From the NCBI GenBank assembly GCA_027625915.1, contig JANTQA010000063.1, positions 2,046,001 to 2,110,000 of the forward strand: a DNA stretch of 64,000 bases. Reading direction: 5' to 3'. The stretch is from Anaeramoeba flamelloides. Lineage: Eukaryota > Metamonada > Anaeramoebidae. Shown here in pieces: positions 32,728 to 46,000 of this stretch; positions within the stretch are counted from its first letter, which is position 1; the number at the start of each line of letters is the position of its first letter. The position numbers and the translations under genes are program-made. Below the pieces are notes generated by a model. That model was not told where the DNA came from. It ran no database searches and was given only the letters and a program-made list of their open reading frames with translations.

Positions 32728-35700
32728 TTAAAGATTCGATAAAACCCAAATCAAGTTCATTGAGGCGAAAAAATACCCAAAAACTATAAAATTTTATTTA
32801 GTTTGCATAAACATCTTATGAATTCATCAACATTTTTTTTACAAAATCTAATATCACTACATTTCAAAAAAGTCTAGAATTTTCTTAAAGCAAGCCAGAA
32901 CACAAGTATATTTCAAAAAGATGGATTATAAGATGAAAATAGGAAATAAATCATCAAATAATGATCTACTTAAAAATTTTAGTTCTGCTCCACTGGTCGG
33001 AAAATTTTTTTTTAACCCTAAGTTTATTTTTATTTGTGGTTGTCAACGTTAATTATAATAGAGAAAAATGATACACCCATTGAAATAAGACTTGAAAAAA
33101 TGTAAGAATTGGGTTTAATTATTCTTGTCATTCATAAAATACAAGTGTGAAGAAAAAGAAAGTTTGATCAATCTAAAGTTATGGATTTTTATGTAAAATA
33201 AAATAGAAAGAGAAGTTTGGGGGTGATTATAAGAATTTTTGAAGAAAATTGGTTATTGTTTACCAAGTGGTTACATAGAAAATAACTATATATATTTCAC
33301 CGTTGTTACGAAAAATTCAGTTTTTAGTTTTATTGTTTTTTCCTCGGTTTGGCCTCTGGATTGTTTTTAATATTTTTCAGTAATAAACCCTATTTTCCAG
33401 AGTCTATGCTCTGGAATTTTAATAAAATCGAAAGAAAACAAATATTTTAAATTTCCTCTGTATACAACCGGGATTTTTTCAATAATTTTTGTAATAAACC
33501 CTATTTTCCAGAGTCGATCAATTGGAATTTTAATAAAAACTAAAATATATATATATATAACTATATTTGATGTACAAAGTATATTATCAATATTTTAGTA
33601 ATTAATATCATTCACAGAGACTATTCCCATGGAATTATCTATTAAAAACACTCTTTTCCCCTGTATTTCAATTTGTCTTAAATGATATTTACACAAGACT
33701 ATTAGATCGGATAATATTTTTAAGTTTTGAATTAACAGTTTGAGTCAAAAGAAAATAGTATTGATAACTACATTAGAAAATTTTTAGTTTGAAAGTAAGC
33801 TCAACATTAGTTATTGGAATGTATTAAATAGATTTGTATATCGATATATTTGAACCAATCAACGGTTAAAGATGACCCCCATTAATATTTATTTTCAACT
33901 TCTTATTTTTTTCGTGTAAAATTGCGTGTTTTTGAGAAAAATAAAAAATCTCAAAAAATCATTTTGAACTCGCATTTTACCGAATCAAAATAAGAAACCA
34001 AAACACATAAAAAAACAACTGAATTAACCGAATTTTTATTCAAAAAATAGTTGAAGTTGGCCCCATTGCTAAAATATTAATTTCACTTTTGATTTTTTTT
34101 TCTTTTTCAGTGTTTTCAAAATCTTTTTTTTTTGCTTGTCTAACGAATTCAAAAAGTTGTAAAAATTGACTCCACAAACACTTTTGATAAAACTTGAAAA
34201 TTGAACAAAAGGCCGGAATTGCAGGAGAGGATCAAATTAAAAAAGGGTAAATTTATTAAAAAAAGTTAATTATGGAATGTAGAAAATATCATGATTAAGA
34301 AATGAAAAGTGTTTGATCAATTAACTTGGTGAAATAAGAGATAAAAAATCATCTAATAAAAATATTTAAAAAAATAAATAAAATTTTAAAACTATAGTGT
34401 AGATAAATAATGAAGAAAGCATATCTAAAAACAAATCTTCAAAAAAAAAAGAATTTTTCATCAAACAACATTGATCAAGAATTTTAGAAACCTAATATAA
34501 AAAAATAGTAAGATATTTTTAAACTCTTCAATTTATCTTTTTGTTCTATTTTTATTTACATTTGAATTTCTTAACACAACCATCACACTAAAACCGATCC
34601 TTTAAATAAATTTCACAAGAATATATTAACTCCATATTTCACAAATAAAAAGAAATTTCTATTTAATATATTTAATTAATAGATATCTGTAATCATAATT
34701 TTTTATTATAATTAAATTAATTATTTATTTTTCAAACTTTTTTTTCAATTCTAATCATTATGTATTCATTTTAAATTCTTTACTAAACTGGAATCATTAT
34801 AAAAAATATAATGAATAGGGTGGAGTTGGTCGAATAGTTGATGTGGTATTTTCTGATGAAATTATTATTATTTTTATTTTAATGGTTTTTTTTTTATTTT
34901 ATTCTTGTATATTTTATTTATTTAAATCGAATGGAGAATACAAATATTGATCAATACATTTTTATAAATATTATTTATTTTAATAATATTTTAAATATTA
35001 TTTATCAATTTATCGATTGAAAATCAATTATAAATAAATAATTTATTTAATAGTAAATACTTTTTTATCTTTTGTTACTTGATTATAAATAAACTTTATT
35101 AAATTAAATTGTTGTTTCTGGTCGGTTTTTCTGAATTTAAAAAATATATTAGTTACAATTTAGTCTTGTACAATTTGAGAAAATGAAATATCACAGATTT
35201 TGGAAAATATATTTTAGAGTATTATTTGTGAAAATAGATAAAAATATAAAAAGGGGACTGTCGTGGAGAAAAGATCAATTGGAAAACATAAAGAATTTTC
35301 TAATTTTTTTTTGAAATAATTGTAAAATTCCTGGGTATATACAGAGGAATAATTTTTTCCTAAAGAGGGCTAATTTTCCTCTGTATAAACTGAGGAAATT
35401 TGTCATTTTTGTTAAAAAAATCTTTTCCGTGGATATACAGGGGAATAATACTTATCCAAAAATCTGAGAAATGTCAACTGTAATATTTTATTTAATTCAA
35501 GACATTACTTAGCCTTGTCATTTTTTATTAAACGTTTGTATCGGTATTATTTGTTTCCGTATTTTAGAATTTTCGTACTACCAAAAATTAGAAGGGGCAT
35601 GAATCAATTTTTTTTACTTGAATTGTAACAAATTAAAAATGTTCACACAAATAATCAAATTCCTTGGTTTATACAGAGGAAAATTACTAAAATTGGAAAA

Positions 35701-36930
35701 ATAATTTTATCTTTTTTCCATAGTACATACTTTGGAATTATATTATTTCTTTTTTGATTTATAATTTGAAAATTTATTAAAATAGAACTAGATAAAAATT
35801 GGTGAATACAATCTTCCAAACTACCACTCTAATCATAGTTTTTATTTTTAAAATTATCCTCATGAAACTTTTAAAAAAATTATTCAAAAAAAAAAAAAAA
35901 AGAAACAAAAAAATTCTTCTTCATTGAAATTTTCAATTATTACAATAAAAAAACAAAAAAAAATCCGATCATATTTTAAATTTCGAAAACCTCAAAAAAA
36001 AATTAAACCACTATATGTTTCTTTTGTTCCTTTCAAAAAAATTTTTTTTACAAATTACCAACCAGTATCAATAATTAATCAGAATTTTTAAAAAGCTAAG
36101 ACAACCAACTCCTCAATCGAAAAATCTTAACCGTAAATAGTCAACCTTATGAAAACAAATTAATAGTATCTCAATTCAAAAGTTCAAAAATTTGTTACTT
36201 CGTTTTTTGTAAACAAAATTTTTAATTTGACCACATAAAAATCAAATTATTCAAAATCCCACCACTCTAAATCTTAAAGTGATGGCCATCGTTTCAGTAG
36301 CCAAAGAATAAGCAAAGAAAAATATTACTTTCAAAAATAGTTTTATTTGAACTAAATTTTCCTTTTTCAAAATTTTGAAAAACAATAATGATGAGATGAA
36401 AAAATGGACAGAAAACTGAATCAAAACAAAAAATTAATTCTGTTTTTGTTCTCAAAATGAACAATAGCGATAAAACGATCAAAAAAAAAAAAATTAAAAA
36501 TTTTTGAGCAATTAAGTTTTACATCAGAAAACTTAGAAAGGTTATTTTGATCATCTACAGATTCTTGATTTACTCTTTACCTTACTAATCCATTCAACAA
36601 AAATAGAAGGATTTCTTTTCTCTATCATTTCTACAAGTTTGGCAACCAATTAAACCAACAACTAAACTACCAAAATAAGATTAATTGAAAAAGTTAATTC
36701 ATGAACTTTTATTTTTCGCCATTTGAAAAATTAGTTGTACAAATCATCTTCAACCACTCTATTTGGATTAACAATACAATAGAAATTCAATTTGGTTGGA
36801 AAACTTTGTCTGAAAAGTAAATGTACAAATTTAAATTCATTTTTTTTTAAAAGTTTCCAAATTAAGAACAAAAACAACTTTTATTCATACACAACTTTAA
36901 CACCAAAACAATTTTTTACAAACCCACGTC
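32728..36930. other. Long gene-free region with TATACAGAGG-type short repeats
   Basis: No gene recognised over 4.2 kb. TAATAAACCCTATTTTCCAG followed by AGTC occurs twice (33381-33404 and 33492-33515). TATACAGAGGAA or its complement, with small variants, occurs near 33454, 35337, 35377, 35435 and 35669. A 62-codon minus-strand frame at 36294-36482 is not supported. Confidence 0.5.
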
Positions 36931-37908
36931 ATGGATTTTGAATACAACTCTTCTGATACTCAATTTTTTTTTAATCCTGAAAGTGCTTTATCGTACTCAA
37001 ACGTTGAATCTGATCTGAAAATTAACATGTACAACACATCTTCAAGCGAGTTAGTGTTTCACAACAAAAACCAAATACAAGAAGAAGAAGAAGAAGACAA
37101 TTATCCAAACAAACCACTTTTATCACTCAATGAATTTTCAACTCTTAAATTGAATAATATTTCTTATAACACCGAAAGTCTTATATTCCAAACAGACGAC
37201 GAAACATCCCAACAACTTTTTAATGAATCTTTTGAAGACAAAAAGTCCCAAGACAATTTAGATATCAGTATGCATTACAATAATGAAGATAATTTGAGTG
37301 TCTTGCAAAATAGTGGAATTGAGAATGTGGATTATCAATTTTATAATCAATTAACACTTAACAGCCAAGGAAATACAAAGATCAGGAAATCTGAGAACAA
37401 TTTTCTCATGAAGAATTCACCAATAGACAATTCCGTCTTCAACAATTTAAGTGTAAATACTGAACAAAAAATTGAAAGTGATAACCAAGCTAATCAAACA
37501 TCTGAAAATATTAATTTCACAAATGCCGACTCAAACAGCGAAGAGACTAATTGGAGAAACAAAACCGAGATTAAAAAACAAAAAAAAAACAAAGCCATTG
37601 AAGGATGGAACAGAAAATCATTTAAAGTCATTTATGGTGAAAAACAAAGGGTCAAAATCTTGAAAATTAAAAGAAAAAGAAACAAAAAATTAAAGATCTC
37701 CGAAAACACAAAAAAGGCATTCGAAAACTGGTTTTGTCAGCATTATAATAACAAACATGGCCCATACCCCAATAAAAGTACAAGATTGCTCTTGGCTAAA
37801 AAAACAAACACGCCAGAATTACAAGTCCAAAGATGGTTTGGCCAACGAAGAAGAATTGAAAAAGAACGCTGGGAAAACGGCGAAATTGAAAAACCACTTT
37901 GGATTTAA
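36931..37908 (+). CDS. Atypical TALE-like homeodomain protein (325 aa)
   Basis: Homeodomain proteins bind DNA through a three-helix fold whose third helix carries W48-F49-x-N51-x-R53. Here the domain lies at about 249-313 near the C-terminus: helix 1 KKAFENWFCQHY (261-272), loop NNKHGPYP (273-280), helix 2 KSTRLLLAKKT (282-292), helix 3 PELQVQRWFGQRRRIEKER (295-313). The PYP in an extended loop is a TALE-class mark, but aligning helix 1 gives a loop three residues longer still than TALE. The residue at position 51, almost always Asn, reads Gln (Q305). A basic stretch (KILKIKRKRNKKLK) precedes the domain. The first ~200 residues are Asn/Ser/Glu-rich and acidic, as in activation regions. The start ATG follows CACGTC and is the first in frame. 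Probably a nuclear transcription regulator; targets unknown. Confidence 0.88.
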   Translation: MDFEYNSSDTQFFFNPESALSYSNVESDLKINMYNTSSSELVFHNKNQIQEEEEEDNYPNKPLLSLNEFSTLKLNNISYNTESLIFQTDDETSQQLFNESFEDKKSQDNLDISMHYNNEDNLSVLQNSGIENVDYQFYNQLTLNSQGNTKIRKSENNFLMKNSPIDNSVFNNLSVNTEQKIESDNQANQTSENINFTNADSNSEETNWRNKTEIKKQKKNKAIEGWNRKSFKVIYGEKQRVKILKIKRKRNKKLKISENTKKAFENWFCQHYNNKHGPYPNKSTRLLLAKKTNTPELQVQRWFGQRRRIEKERWENGEIEKPLWI

Positions 37909-38304
37909 GAAATTTTGATAATAATTGTTAAATATTAAAAATTACATTATTGGATGAATATATTAAAATATCAACAAATAGATTAGTTTGCCCAATATCT
38001 TGGAGATTTGAAGATTAAAAAATTTTCAATTCCTTTCTTTTGTCAAATGATAATGTTTATTATTATTTTTTTTTAAGAATAAATCTTTTTTTTATTTGAA
38101 TATATGTAATTTAATGTAAATAAAAATCATATTTATTATATTTTATAAATTTTAAGTTTTGGGTTTTCTCATTAATTTTTTAAAAAAGAACAAAAATTTA
38201 AATTTTTAGTAAAAACTTATGATTAATTCAAAGAGTGGCCATCAAGATAACTTCTATTTTAACATTTTTTACTCCCTATGATGTGTTTTGAATAATGAAT
38301 TTTA
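37909..38304. other. 3' flank of the homeodomain gene
   Basis: AT-rich; nothing recognised. Confidence 0.4.
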
Positions 38305-38800
38305 AATAAAATCTTGATTATCACCCCATCTTAAAAATAAATTCTTAAAATTAAAGTTAGTCAAAATGAAAAATTGAACATTTTACTTATACATCTTTTC
38401 TAAATTTTTTTTTTAAAAGTTATGATAATTTTATGTAATTAAGAAAATTTAGCTATTAAACTCATTAAGATTCAAATGTTTCCTATTTCAAAATTGTGGA
38501 CTTTTCAAAAAACCACCTATTTTCCGGGTAATTTTTTTTTTTTTTTTTGAAATAAATTGAAATGAATGAACTTTATATTGAACATTACGTAAGATAGAAG
38601 ATAAAATGTTAAAATAATTTACAGAATACAATCAAGGAATCTTTTTAAAAACTCAGACAAGGAGAAAAAAAAAAAATGATCAAAAATATTCCAAAAACAC
38701 AATAAAAAAAAATCATTTTGTCAATTTAATTTAGCAATTTCTATTGAAAGAAATATTTGATTTTATTTTAAAATTGAAAAATATTCTAAAGGTTACGATT
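38305..38800 (-). repeat. Family R repeat, copy 3 (partial, reversed)
   Basis: Reverse-complement match to about 890-1340 of copy 1: TTAAAGTTAGTCAAAA, AAAGTTATGATAATTTTATG, TAAGATTCAAATG and CCACCTATTTTCCGGG. The part corresponding to the family's first ~250 bases is not recognisable. Confidence 0.6.
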
Positions 38801-39197
38801 TTTTATTTTCAAAATTATTAAAATAGGTTTTTACCTTTTTCTTTAAAATTTTCATAATCTTGAGAATCATAGAAACAATCTTTCAGGACAATCAATAATT
38901 CCAAACTTTCAACCAGGCTTGATAAAATTCTATTATAATTTAAATGAAATCAATTTTCAATTTGAAACTAAACTCAGTAAATAATTTTAATTAAAAAAAG
39001 TACCACCATTGTTTAAAATAACTTATCTAGTAAATAACCCCAAATAATTATAATTATTTTTTCTAAATAGATATTCTTATGTTTATGATAAGAATAAAAT
39101 AAAAACAAAATAATGCAATTTTATGTAAAAAACATTTAAACAGAAATCATTGAAGATATCGATCATTTTTTAGGGGGGTCGTGTCGTCAAGTGCCTA
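38801..39197. other. AT-rich spacer
   Basis: Nothing recognised. Confidence 0.4.
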
Positions 39198-39360
39198 TCT
39201 TTTCCCGAATTCAAAAGAATAGAGAAAAATCAAAGGTTTTACTCTATTCTTTTGAATTCTGGAAAAGCTAACTGTGTTTTTTTTTTTAATTTAAGAAATA
39301 AACAGAAAATTAAATAAATTTTCTGTTTCTTTCTTAAATTAAAAAAAAACCTAATGACTC
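39198..39360. repeat. Palindrome cluster 2: two hairpin cassettes
   Basis: Cassette 1 pairs CCCGAATTCAAAAGAATAGA (from 39204) with ACTCTATTCTTTTGAATTCT and GG (39241-39262). Cassette 2 (about 39276-39353) pairs TTTTTTTTTTAATTTAAGAA and ACAGAAAATT with their complements and ends AAAAACCTAA. The cluster is preceded by GTCGTCAAGTGCC, resembling linkers in clusters 1 and 4. Confidence 0.85.
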
Positions 39361-41537
39361 CCATTCTATGAAAAAAATGGAACATTTTGGATTAAAAAAC
39401 TAATTAAAATTAACAAAAATAATAAGTAGAATATATTTGATATTATTCGCAATAAATACTCGTTATTCATCATGTCATTGGTTAATGATAAAGAAAATTA
39501 TGATTCTTTATTAAAATTTCTAAATAAAAATTTAGAAATTAGGGAAGTACACAAGTGGAAACATTCTCAAAAATTTTCAAAAATGCTTTCTATCCAGATA
39601 CCAATTATTTTTTCTGTAGAATTTTTGTACTTGTCGGGGGTACAGTCCGAAATGCATTTTTAAAAATATTACCCAATTTCGAAAAAAAATCGAAATTTTA
39701 GGTATTTTTTCATTGGGATTTTACAATAAAAAATATTTTTTTTTTGATATTTTTTGAGATTTTTTAAAAAAAAATTTTAACCACTTTCAAAATCGTTATT
39801 TCCAAAACTGATTTTAATTTTTTGAGTTTTTTTAAGGGTGCTTTATAATAATTCAGTATAAAGAACCCCCCCAAAAAAAATTTTTTTTTTTTAGATTTTT
39901 TTTTTAATTTTCATTTTTTTTTGAAAAAATTGATTTTTTGGAATTAAATAAAAGAACATTGAATTTATTAAAAATCAAATAAAAAATAATTTTTTGATTT
40001 TTTTGACAAGTAAACTAAATTGATATTTTTGACCCCAAAAATCAAAAGTTTCATTTTTTTTGAAAACTCTTTTTCCAATGAAAATTGTATTTTTTTTTGC
40101 AATTTCGAAAATTTTATCTTTATTATTTTTTTTTCTTTAAGAGATTTACTATGTTGCGAGACGCTCCAACAATACTCAAGTATATTAAATGTTTTTTTGC
40201 ATGGCAAAAATTTAAAAATCATTTTTTTTATCGTTAACTAAATCGCTAGAAAAACACTAAAAAAAAATCTACTTTTTTTGGGCAGCCGCTATCTCTATTT
40301 TTTCATTTTTTTTCTCATTTTATCTCATTTTTTCTCAACAATAAAATATCAGATAACTTAAAAAATAAAATTTAAAGAGTTTAAAACTTCTAATTATTCT
40401 TTTATTTCCAAACAAGTTACAATAAAAATAAAAAAAAATCTTTTAGAATAAAATATAAGCATATTAACAAAGTAAAAAAATAAGAGTAAAAATATCCACT
40501 GGTGTTTGTCAGTAAAATCCAAAAGTCATGTACACCCAATTAGCCCCAAAAAAAATCAAAGCCAAGTTCTATTATCATATAATATCTTTTCTAATATCTT
40601 TTTATTAATATTTATTAATATTTGTTTATTTAAAGTAAGAAATTGACAGCAATTTAAAAATAAAAAAAAATAAAGAAAAGTTAAAATATGTAAGTAAAGT
40701 AAAAGGGGGTCAAGAAATTTAAGTTAATAAGTTTGGAAAGGAAAAATAAAAATGTTACTCTGGTGTTCGCTATTAAAGTTAATGTACTTGAAGTTTTTGT
40801 GTATATTTTTGATTTTTTGGAAAATTAAACATTCAAAATATCATCTGATTAAATTATTTTTAGAAAACCAAGATAAAAGGTATTGCTTTTAGGAAAAAAA
40901 TTTTTTTGGTGATCTAGCTTGTGGATCTTTCAATTTTTTTTTTTTTTTTTTTTTTATTATTTGTTTTGTTTTTTTTTTGTGTGTGTTGTTTTCTTTTTAA
41001 TTGTGAAAGTAGAAAAAAAAAATTTTTTTTTTGATAGGTGGTGTGAATGAGGAGAGTATTTCCATCGATGTAAAGGTTATTAAGTGTTTTTTTTGTTTGT
41101 TGTTGTTTATATTTTTTAAAGAAGAAAATGAAAGAAAAGTAACAAACAAACCAATTAGCAAATAAAAAGAAATTGATATAAACATAACACCACCAGGCAC
41201 AATAAATGTTCAAAGATACAAATATACAGTGTGGTACAACACATGTTAACTCTTCACAATAATCCACAATTCCCAAAATTTAGCTTTTATTCTAAGTTTT
41301 TTTATGTTTTGTTTATTTTTTAAAAATACTTTAAAAGGAAAAAAAAATAAAGACAAAATTCAAAAAAATGAAAAAAAAATGAAAAAAAATTCAATTGTAT
41401 TAAAAATTGAATCAATCTTAAAATGAAGACAATTTTGTTGTTTACTCTCAAATTTCAAATAAGATTCAAAAAATTTGAATTATTTCAAAAATAAATAATG
41501 ATAAGTAAACTTAATATTTCAAGAGATTTGAGAGATT

Positions 41538-41573
<36 letters not shown>

Positions 41574-42433
41574 AAATCTTATTTACTTTAATTACTGACA
41601 AACATATTATTTGGATTTTATTAAAGAGAGTTTTCATTTTCATTTTTTTTTTAAACTTCAATTTTGGATAAAATTTGAAAAAAAATATTTTGTAAAAAAA
41701 ATATTTTGAATTTTCAATTATTTTATAACTTTTTTTTTGAAAATTTCGAAATTTTTATTATAAAAATAGAAAAAAATCCAACTCGATTTTTTTTTGAAAT
41801 ATCATACCTTTTTGTTTTGTCATTTTTTATTTTTTTTTGAATGAAAAAAAATTGATTCACAAATTATTTTTTGTTATTTTAATCGATTTTGTAAAATAAT
41901 AATGATATTACTCATAGCGAAAAATAAGAACGAAAAATCAAAATTTAAATATCAAAAAAAAAATTTATTATTGTTGATTATATGTTTGAAAATTATTTTT
42001 CCTTAATTATAATTAGAAAAAAAAATATTTTCTAATTATTTTTAGCAATTTTGAAAATTTCAATTTTTGGACATTAGAAAAAAAATCTCAAAATTTTTCA
42101 AAATTTTGCAAACTTGATTTTTTCAAAAAAAAATTCCAAAAATATAATCTCCATATTAAAGTACCTTACTACTGATAACTTTTTTTTTCTTCAAAAAATG
42201 TATTTTTTTCTGAAAAAATTGAAAAAAAAAAAAATTCAAAATTTAAAAAAGTTATTTTTTTAATGTGTTTTTTAAAAAATATGACAATAACTCCTTAAAT
42301 ATAGTATCTACAAGTTTTTAAACTTTCAAAAACTTGTTTAAATTATACAATTTCTAATTTTTTATTTCTTAAATTTCATGTAACCCCCAAGAAAAAATTT
42401 TCAAATTTTTTGTTTCCACTTGTGTATACCCAC
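39361..42433. other. Gene-free, extremely A/T-biased region
   Basis: Contains very biased runs (39670-40330 and 41330-42400), including a ~32-base T tract ending at 41572. A more complex patch at about 41150-41270 lies in a 120-codon minus-strand frame (40914-41276) with Cys/Trp-rich hydrophobic sequence at one end and poly-Lys at the other. Two minus-strand frames overlap there and neither resembles a known protein, so no gene is called. Confidence 0.4.
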
Positions 42434-42502
42434 GTTTTCCAGAATTCAAAAAAATTGAGGAAAATCTATGATTTTACTCCGTACTTTTAAATCCTGGAAA
42501 AC
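42434..42502. repeat. Palindrome cluster 3: single hairpin cassette
   Basis: GTTTTCCAGAATTCAAAAAA faces a GTACTTTTAAATCCTGGAAA arm followed by ACCTAACTG. Diverged copy of the cassette at 39198 and 47419. Confidence 0.75.
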
Positions 42503-42728
42503 CTAACTGCTGTAAAAGCAAATTAATTTCCTCCCTTCAAAATAAAAAAAAATAAAAAAAATTATAATTCTTTTTAATTAATTCAAAATTCTTAAACAAA
42601 AGCCTCTTCTGTTATTTCCAGAATCAGGTTGTTTGGTTTTTCCCCAAATATATAATATAAAAATCTCAGTCAACCTTACCTTGTTCTTGATCTCTTGATA
42701 TATTTCAGATTATGGATTCTTACTAGTA

Positions 42729-42892
42729 TTTGAATTATTAATGTTTAATTTTTTTGCTTCATTTTCAATTTCCATTCTCAAATAGACTTTTAAATTATCA
42801 TTCTATATCATTGAGAACTCTATTTATGAAAAGAAGTATATGGAAAATGAAGTAAAAATATTAACCATTAATAATTCAAATACTATTCTAAG
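42729..42892. repeat. ~160-bp fold-back repeat, copy 2
   Basis: The outer arms TTTGAATTATTAATG and CATTAATAATTCAAA, and the inner arms TTCATTTTCAATTTCC and GGAAAATGAAG, mirror each other. Same design as 12249-12402. It lies about 200 bases upstream of the RCC1 gene start. Confidence 0.7.
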
Positions 42893-43093
42893 ATGATTAT
42901 TAAAAATATAATGTTTTTGCTTTCGTAATGAAGGAATCGTACCCCCCTGGGTTACTAAACTGTTCTTGAGAATCAACCGATTAAATTGATTTCATTTTTA
43001 ATGTTGTAGGCTTTAAATTGGAAAATATGGGATTTTCATTTTCTGAACTTTTTAACTTATTTCGAAACATTTTATCATACTACCTGGAAAATA

Positions 43094-46000
43094 ATGGCAC
43101 TTTGGTTTGTATTTGGACAAAATAGTAGTGGGCTTTTAGGGATCAAAACAGAAAATGAAGTTACACAACTAAAAGAAATGGAACTTAAACCTAAGGAAGC
43201 AGTTAAAGAGATTATTTCTACACCCACCCAAACATTATTGTTAACTGTGAGTGGTGAATTGTATTTGATTAATGCAGCCAGCTATCCAAACCAAACAACT
43301 TTAAGAAAGTTTAATACAGAAAAAATAATACATGTCACATCTGGCTACTCACACTTTGTTGCTATTTCGATCAACAAAACAGTGTATACTTGGGGATCAG
43401 GTAGGATCTTTTTCCCATCTGTTTTTGAATAGTTTTTTCTTCTTATTTGGAAAATATAACAAAAAAATTTTATTTATTTTATTGTTTTCTCTTTCTTCTT
43501 GAATATTTTTCAAAATTAAAACACCAAACCTCAAAACGATTAGGAAGTGTTGGCCAATTAGGGCATGGAAATAAGCAAACTTGTCACGAACCAACAAAAG
43601 TACTCGCTTTGAATAACAAAAGAGCTGTCTCCATACACGCTTCTTATTCGACCTCTTTTGTAATTTGTGAAAATGGAGATCTCTATGCTTTTGGGTAAGA
43701 ATTTGAAAGATTTAGAATTGAATATTTTTTCTTTTACCCCAAAAAAAAATTGTGCTTCGTCTTGGTGCCTAAAAATCAGACTTTGTGTATTTTTTTCCTT
43801 TTCAAATTTGTTTCTTCTTTTTATTTTTTTAGGAATGGATTTTTTGGGGAGTTTGGGAACGGAAAAAATTATTCTTCATTAAAGCCATCATTAGTTCAAC
43901 AAGAAATCGTCCAACTGTATTCTGGCCTTAGTTACCACCTTTTCGCAGAATTCCGAAATGGTGAAATAAAAGGTTGGGGAAGAAATGATTCGGTACGATT
44001 TCTCTTTTTTTTTTTTTTACTTTCTCTCTTGTTTGTATTGTTCGTTTTATTTTTTTTAGAAACACCCATTTAAATCTTGAGGATTAAAAAAAAAAAAGTT
44101 AATTATAATAAAAGTTTTAACTCTGAAACAAATTATTGTGACACAATTTTTAATTAGTAACCCAAAAATGTTTTGTTCAACTCTTCGTGAGTATTTATTT
44201 TTAAATAATGGTTAACTTAAGAATAACAGAAGGGATATGACTTTTAGCAAATACAACAAAACAAAAAATTAATTAATGTAAAAATCATTTGGGAAAAAAA
44301 AGTGAAAAAAGAAAAAAAAAGGCTCAAATTGATTTTTAATTAGAAACCTTAACAGAAATCACAGAAATCACAGAAACCTGAAAAGTAAGATGAATTTATA
44401 AACGAAAAAAAGAAATGATTAAAAAAAAAATGGAGGATTTAAAAGCAAACAACACTTTTTTCTAATACTATCTTTTTGAGTTTGGTATTTTCTCGATTGA
44501 TCTTTTATACTACAAGACAAGTAAAATTTTTTCAAAAAAAAATCTCTAAATTTTGTATTTTTGAAATACACTCATAAATAAACATTATTATACATAACAA
44601 TTTTCAATGAGGTTTACAACTTTAATAGATATTAATAGGAATTGAAAAAAAATGAAATTTTTCAGTAATATTTTTTTCATTTTTAATTGTAAAATTTTTG
44701 AATTTTTTAATTTGACTTAGTAGAGAGATAATTTTCAAGTATTTTTTTAATAGTATAAAAAGAAACATATTTTTCAATTTGAAAATAGCACCAAATATTT
44801 CAATCAAAAGATATCGCTCAATTAAATTGAAAATCTGATTTTTTATCTGTTTTTGGAATATTTTTTATCTTTTTATTTTTTTCCATGTTTGAGTTTTTAT
44901 ATACATTCCCGATTGTTTTCTGCAAATTGCTTTCACATATATTCTTTTTTCAATCTTAATGTTCAATCAAAAATTAATTCATTTCAACTTTTTTCATTAA
45001 AAAAATACCCCAAAAATAGGTGTTTTTTTCAAAAGTCGGTATTTTTGAAAAGGGGGGTATTCGGATTTTAATTAGTTTAATAGCTATCCTTTTTTTATTA
45101 CATAAAATTATGATAACTTTGAAAAAATAATTTATAGAAGAAGTATAACTGAAATCCAATGTATTGTTTAGGCTAACTTTAATTTTCTGTATTTAAATTT
45201 TCCTTGTAGTGTATTAATTGTACAATAAAAAGATCAAAATTTTCATTCAGCTTTCCAAAAAAAAACACATACCAAGAACTAAAATAAATCACCAAAGTCC
45301 CCAATTCATAAAGGAAAATTAATAATTTATACAGTTAATTGCAAAATAAAAGTATCAAAATTTTCATTCAGCTTTCCAATATAAAAATAAAACCCAAGAA
45401 AAGAAATCATCAAAATCCCAATTCCAAAATGAAAATAAGTATTAGCTGTTTACTGAATTAAAGGCTTGACATTTAACGTATGATCTCTAAAACAATTTTT
45501 TGGAAAGCTGAATGAAAATTTTGTTCCATTTATTTTTCAACAAATAGTAAAGTTTGTTGAAAAAATACAAGTATTTTTGAGATCTTCAAAACAACTTTTC
45601 GGATTTTGATAAAAAAGTAAATTTAAACTTTGTATTTGTTGGTTTGATTGATTGGTAATAATATAATGAATCATACTTTGAATTTAATTTGTTTCTTCTT
45701 TTAATTGATTTTCCTTTTAGTAAGGTTTTATTAAGGTTATCAATTAAAAATCATGTTGAGCCTTTTTTTCTTTTTAACTGTTTTTACCTAATGGGATAAA
45801 CAAAAATATGTTTTGTAATTTTTGATTCGATTTCTATTTGTTATTTTTTTTTAAAATCCTGTTTGAATAAGATAAAGAAAGAATTCTTATTGTTTGTGTA
45901 GAAAGCTTACAAAAATCCGAATTAAAATTAAAACCAAAAAGTTTTTAAATATCTCTGTATCAAAAAATACATTTTATTTCAAAAAAATTTTCCAATAATT

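Noticed and set aside
40914-41276. 120-codon minus-strand frame with Cys/Trp-rich hydrophobic start
   Set aside because: Ends in poly-Lys from T runs, overlaps a second equally plausible frame, and matches no small membrane protein I know. Transcription data could reopen it.
43447-44073. Three short overlapping frames downstream of 43.4 kb as independent genes
   Set aside because: They are exons 2 and 3 of the RCC1 gene extended into its introns; the spliced reading restores RCC1 motifs.
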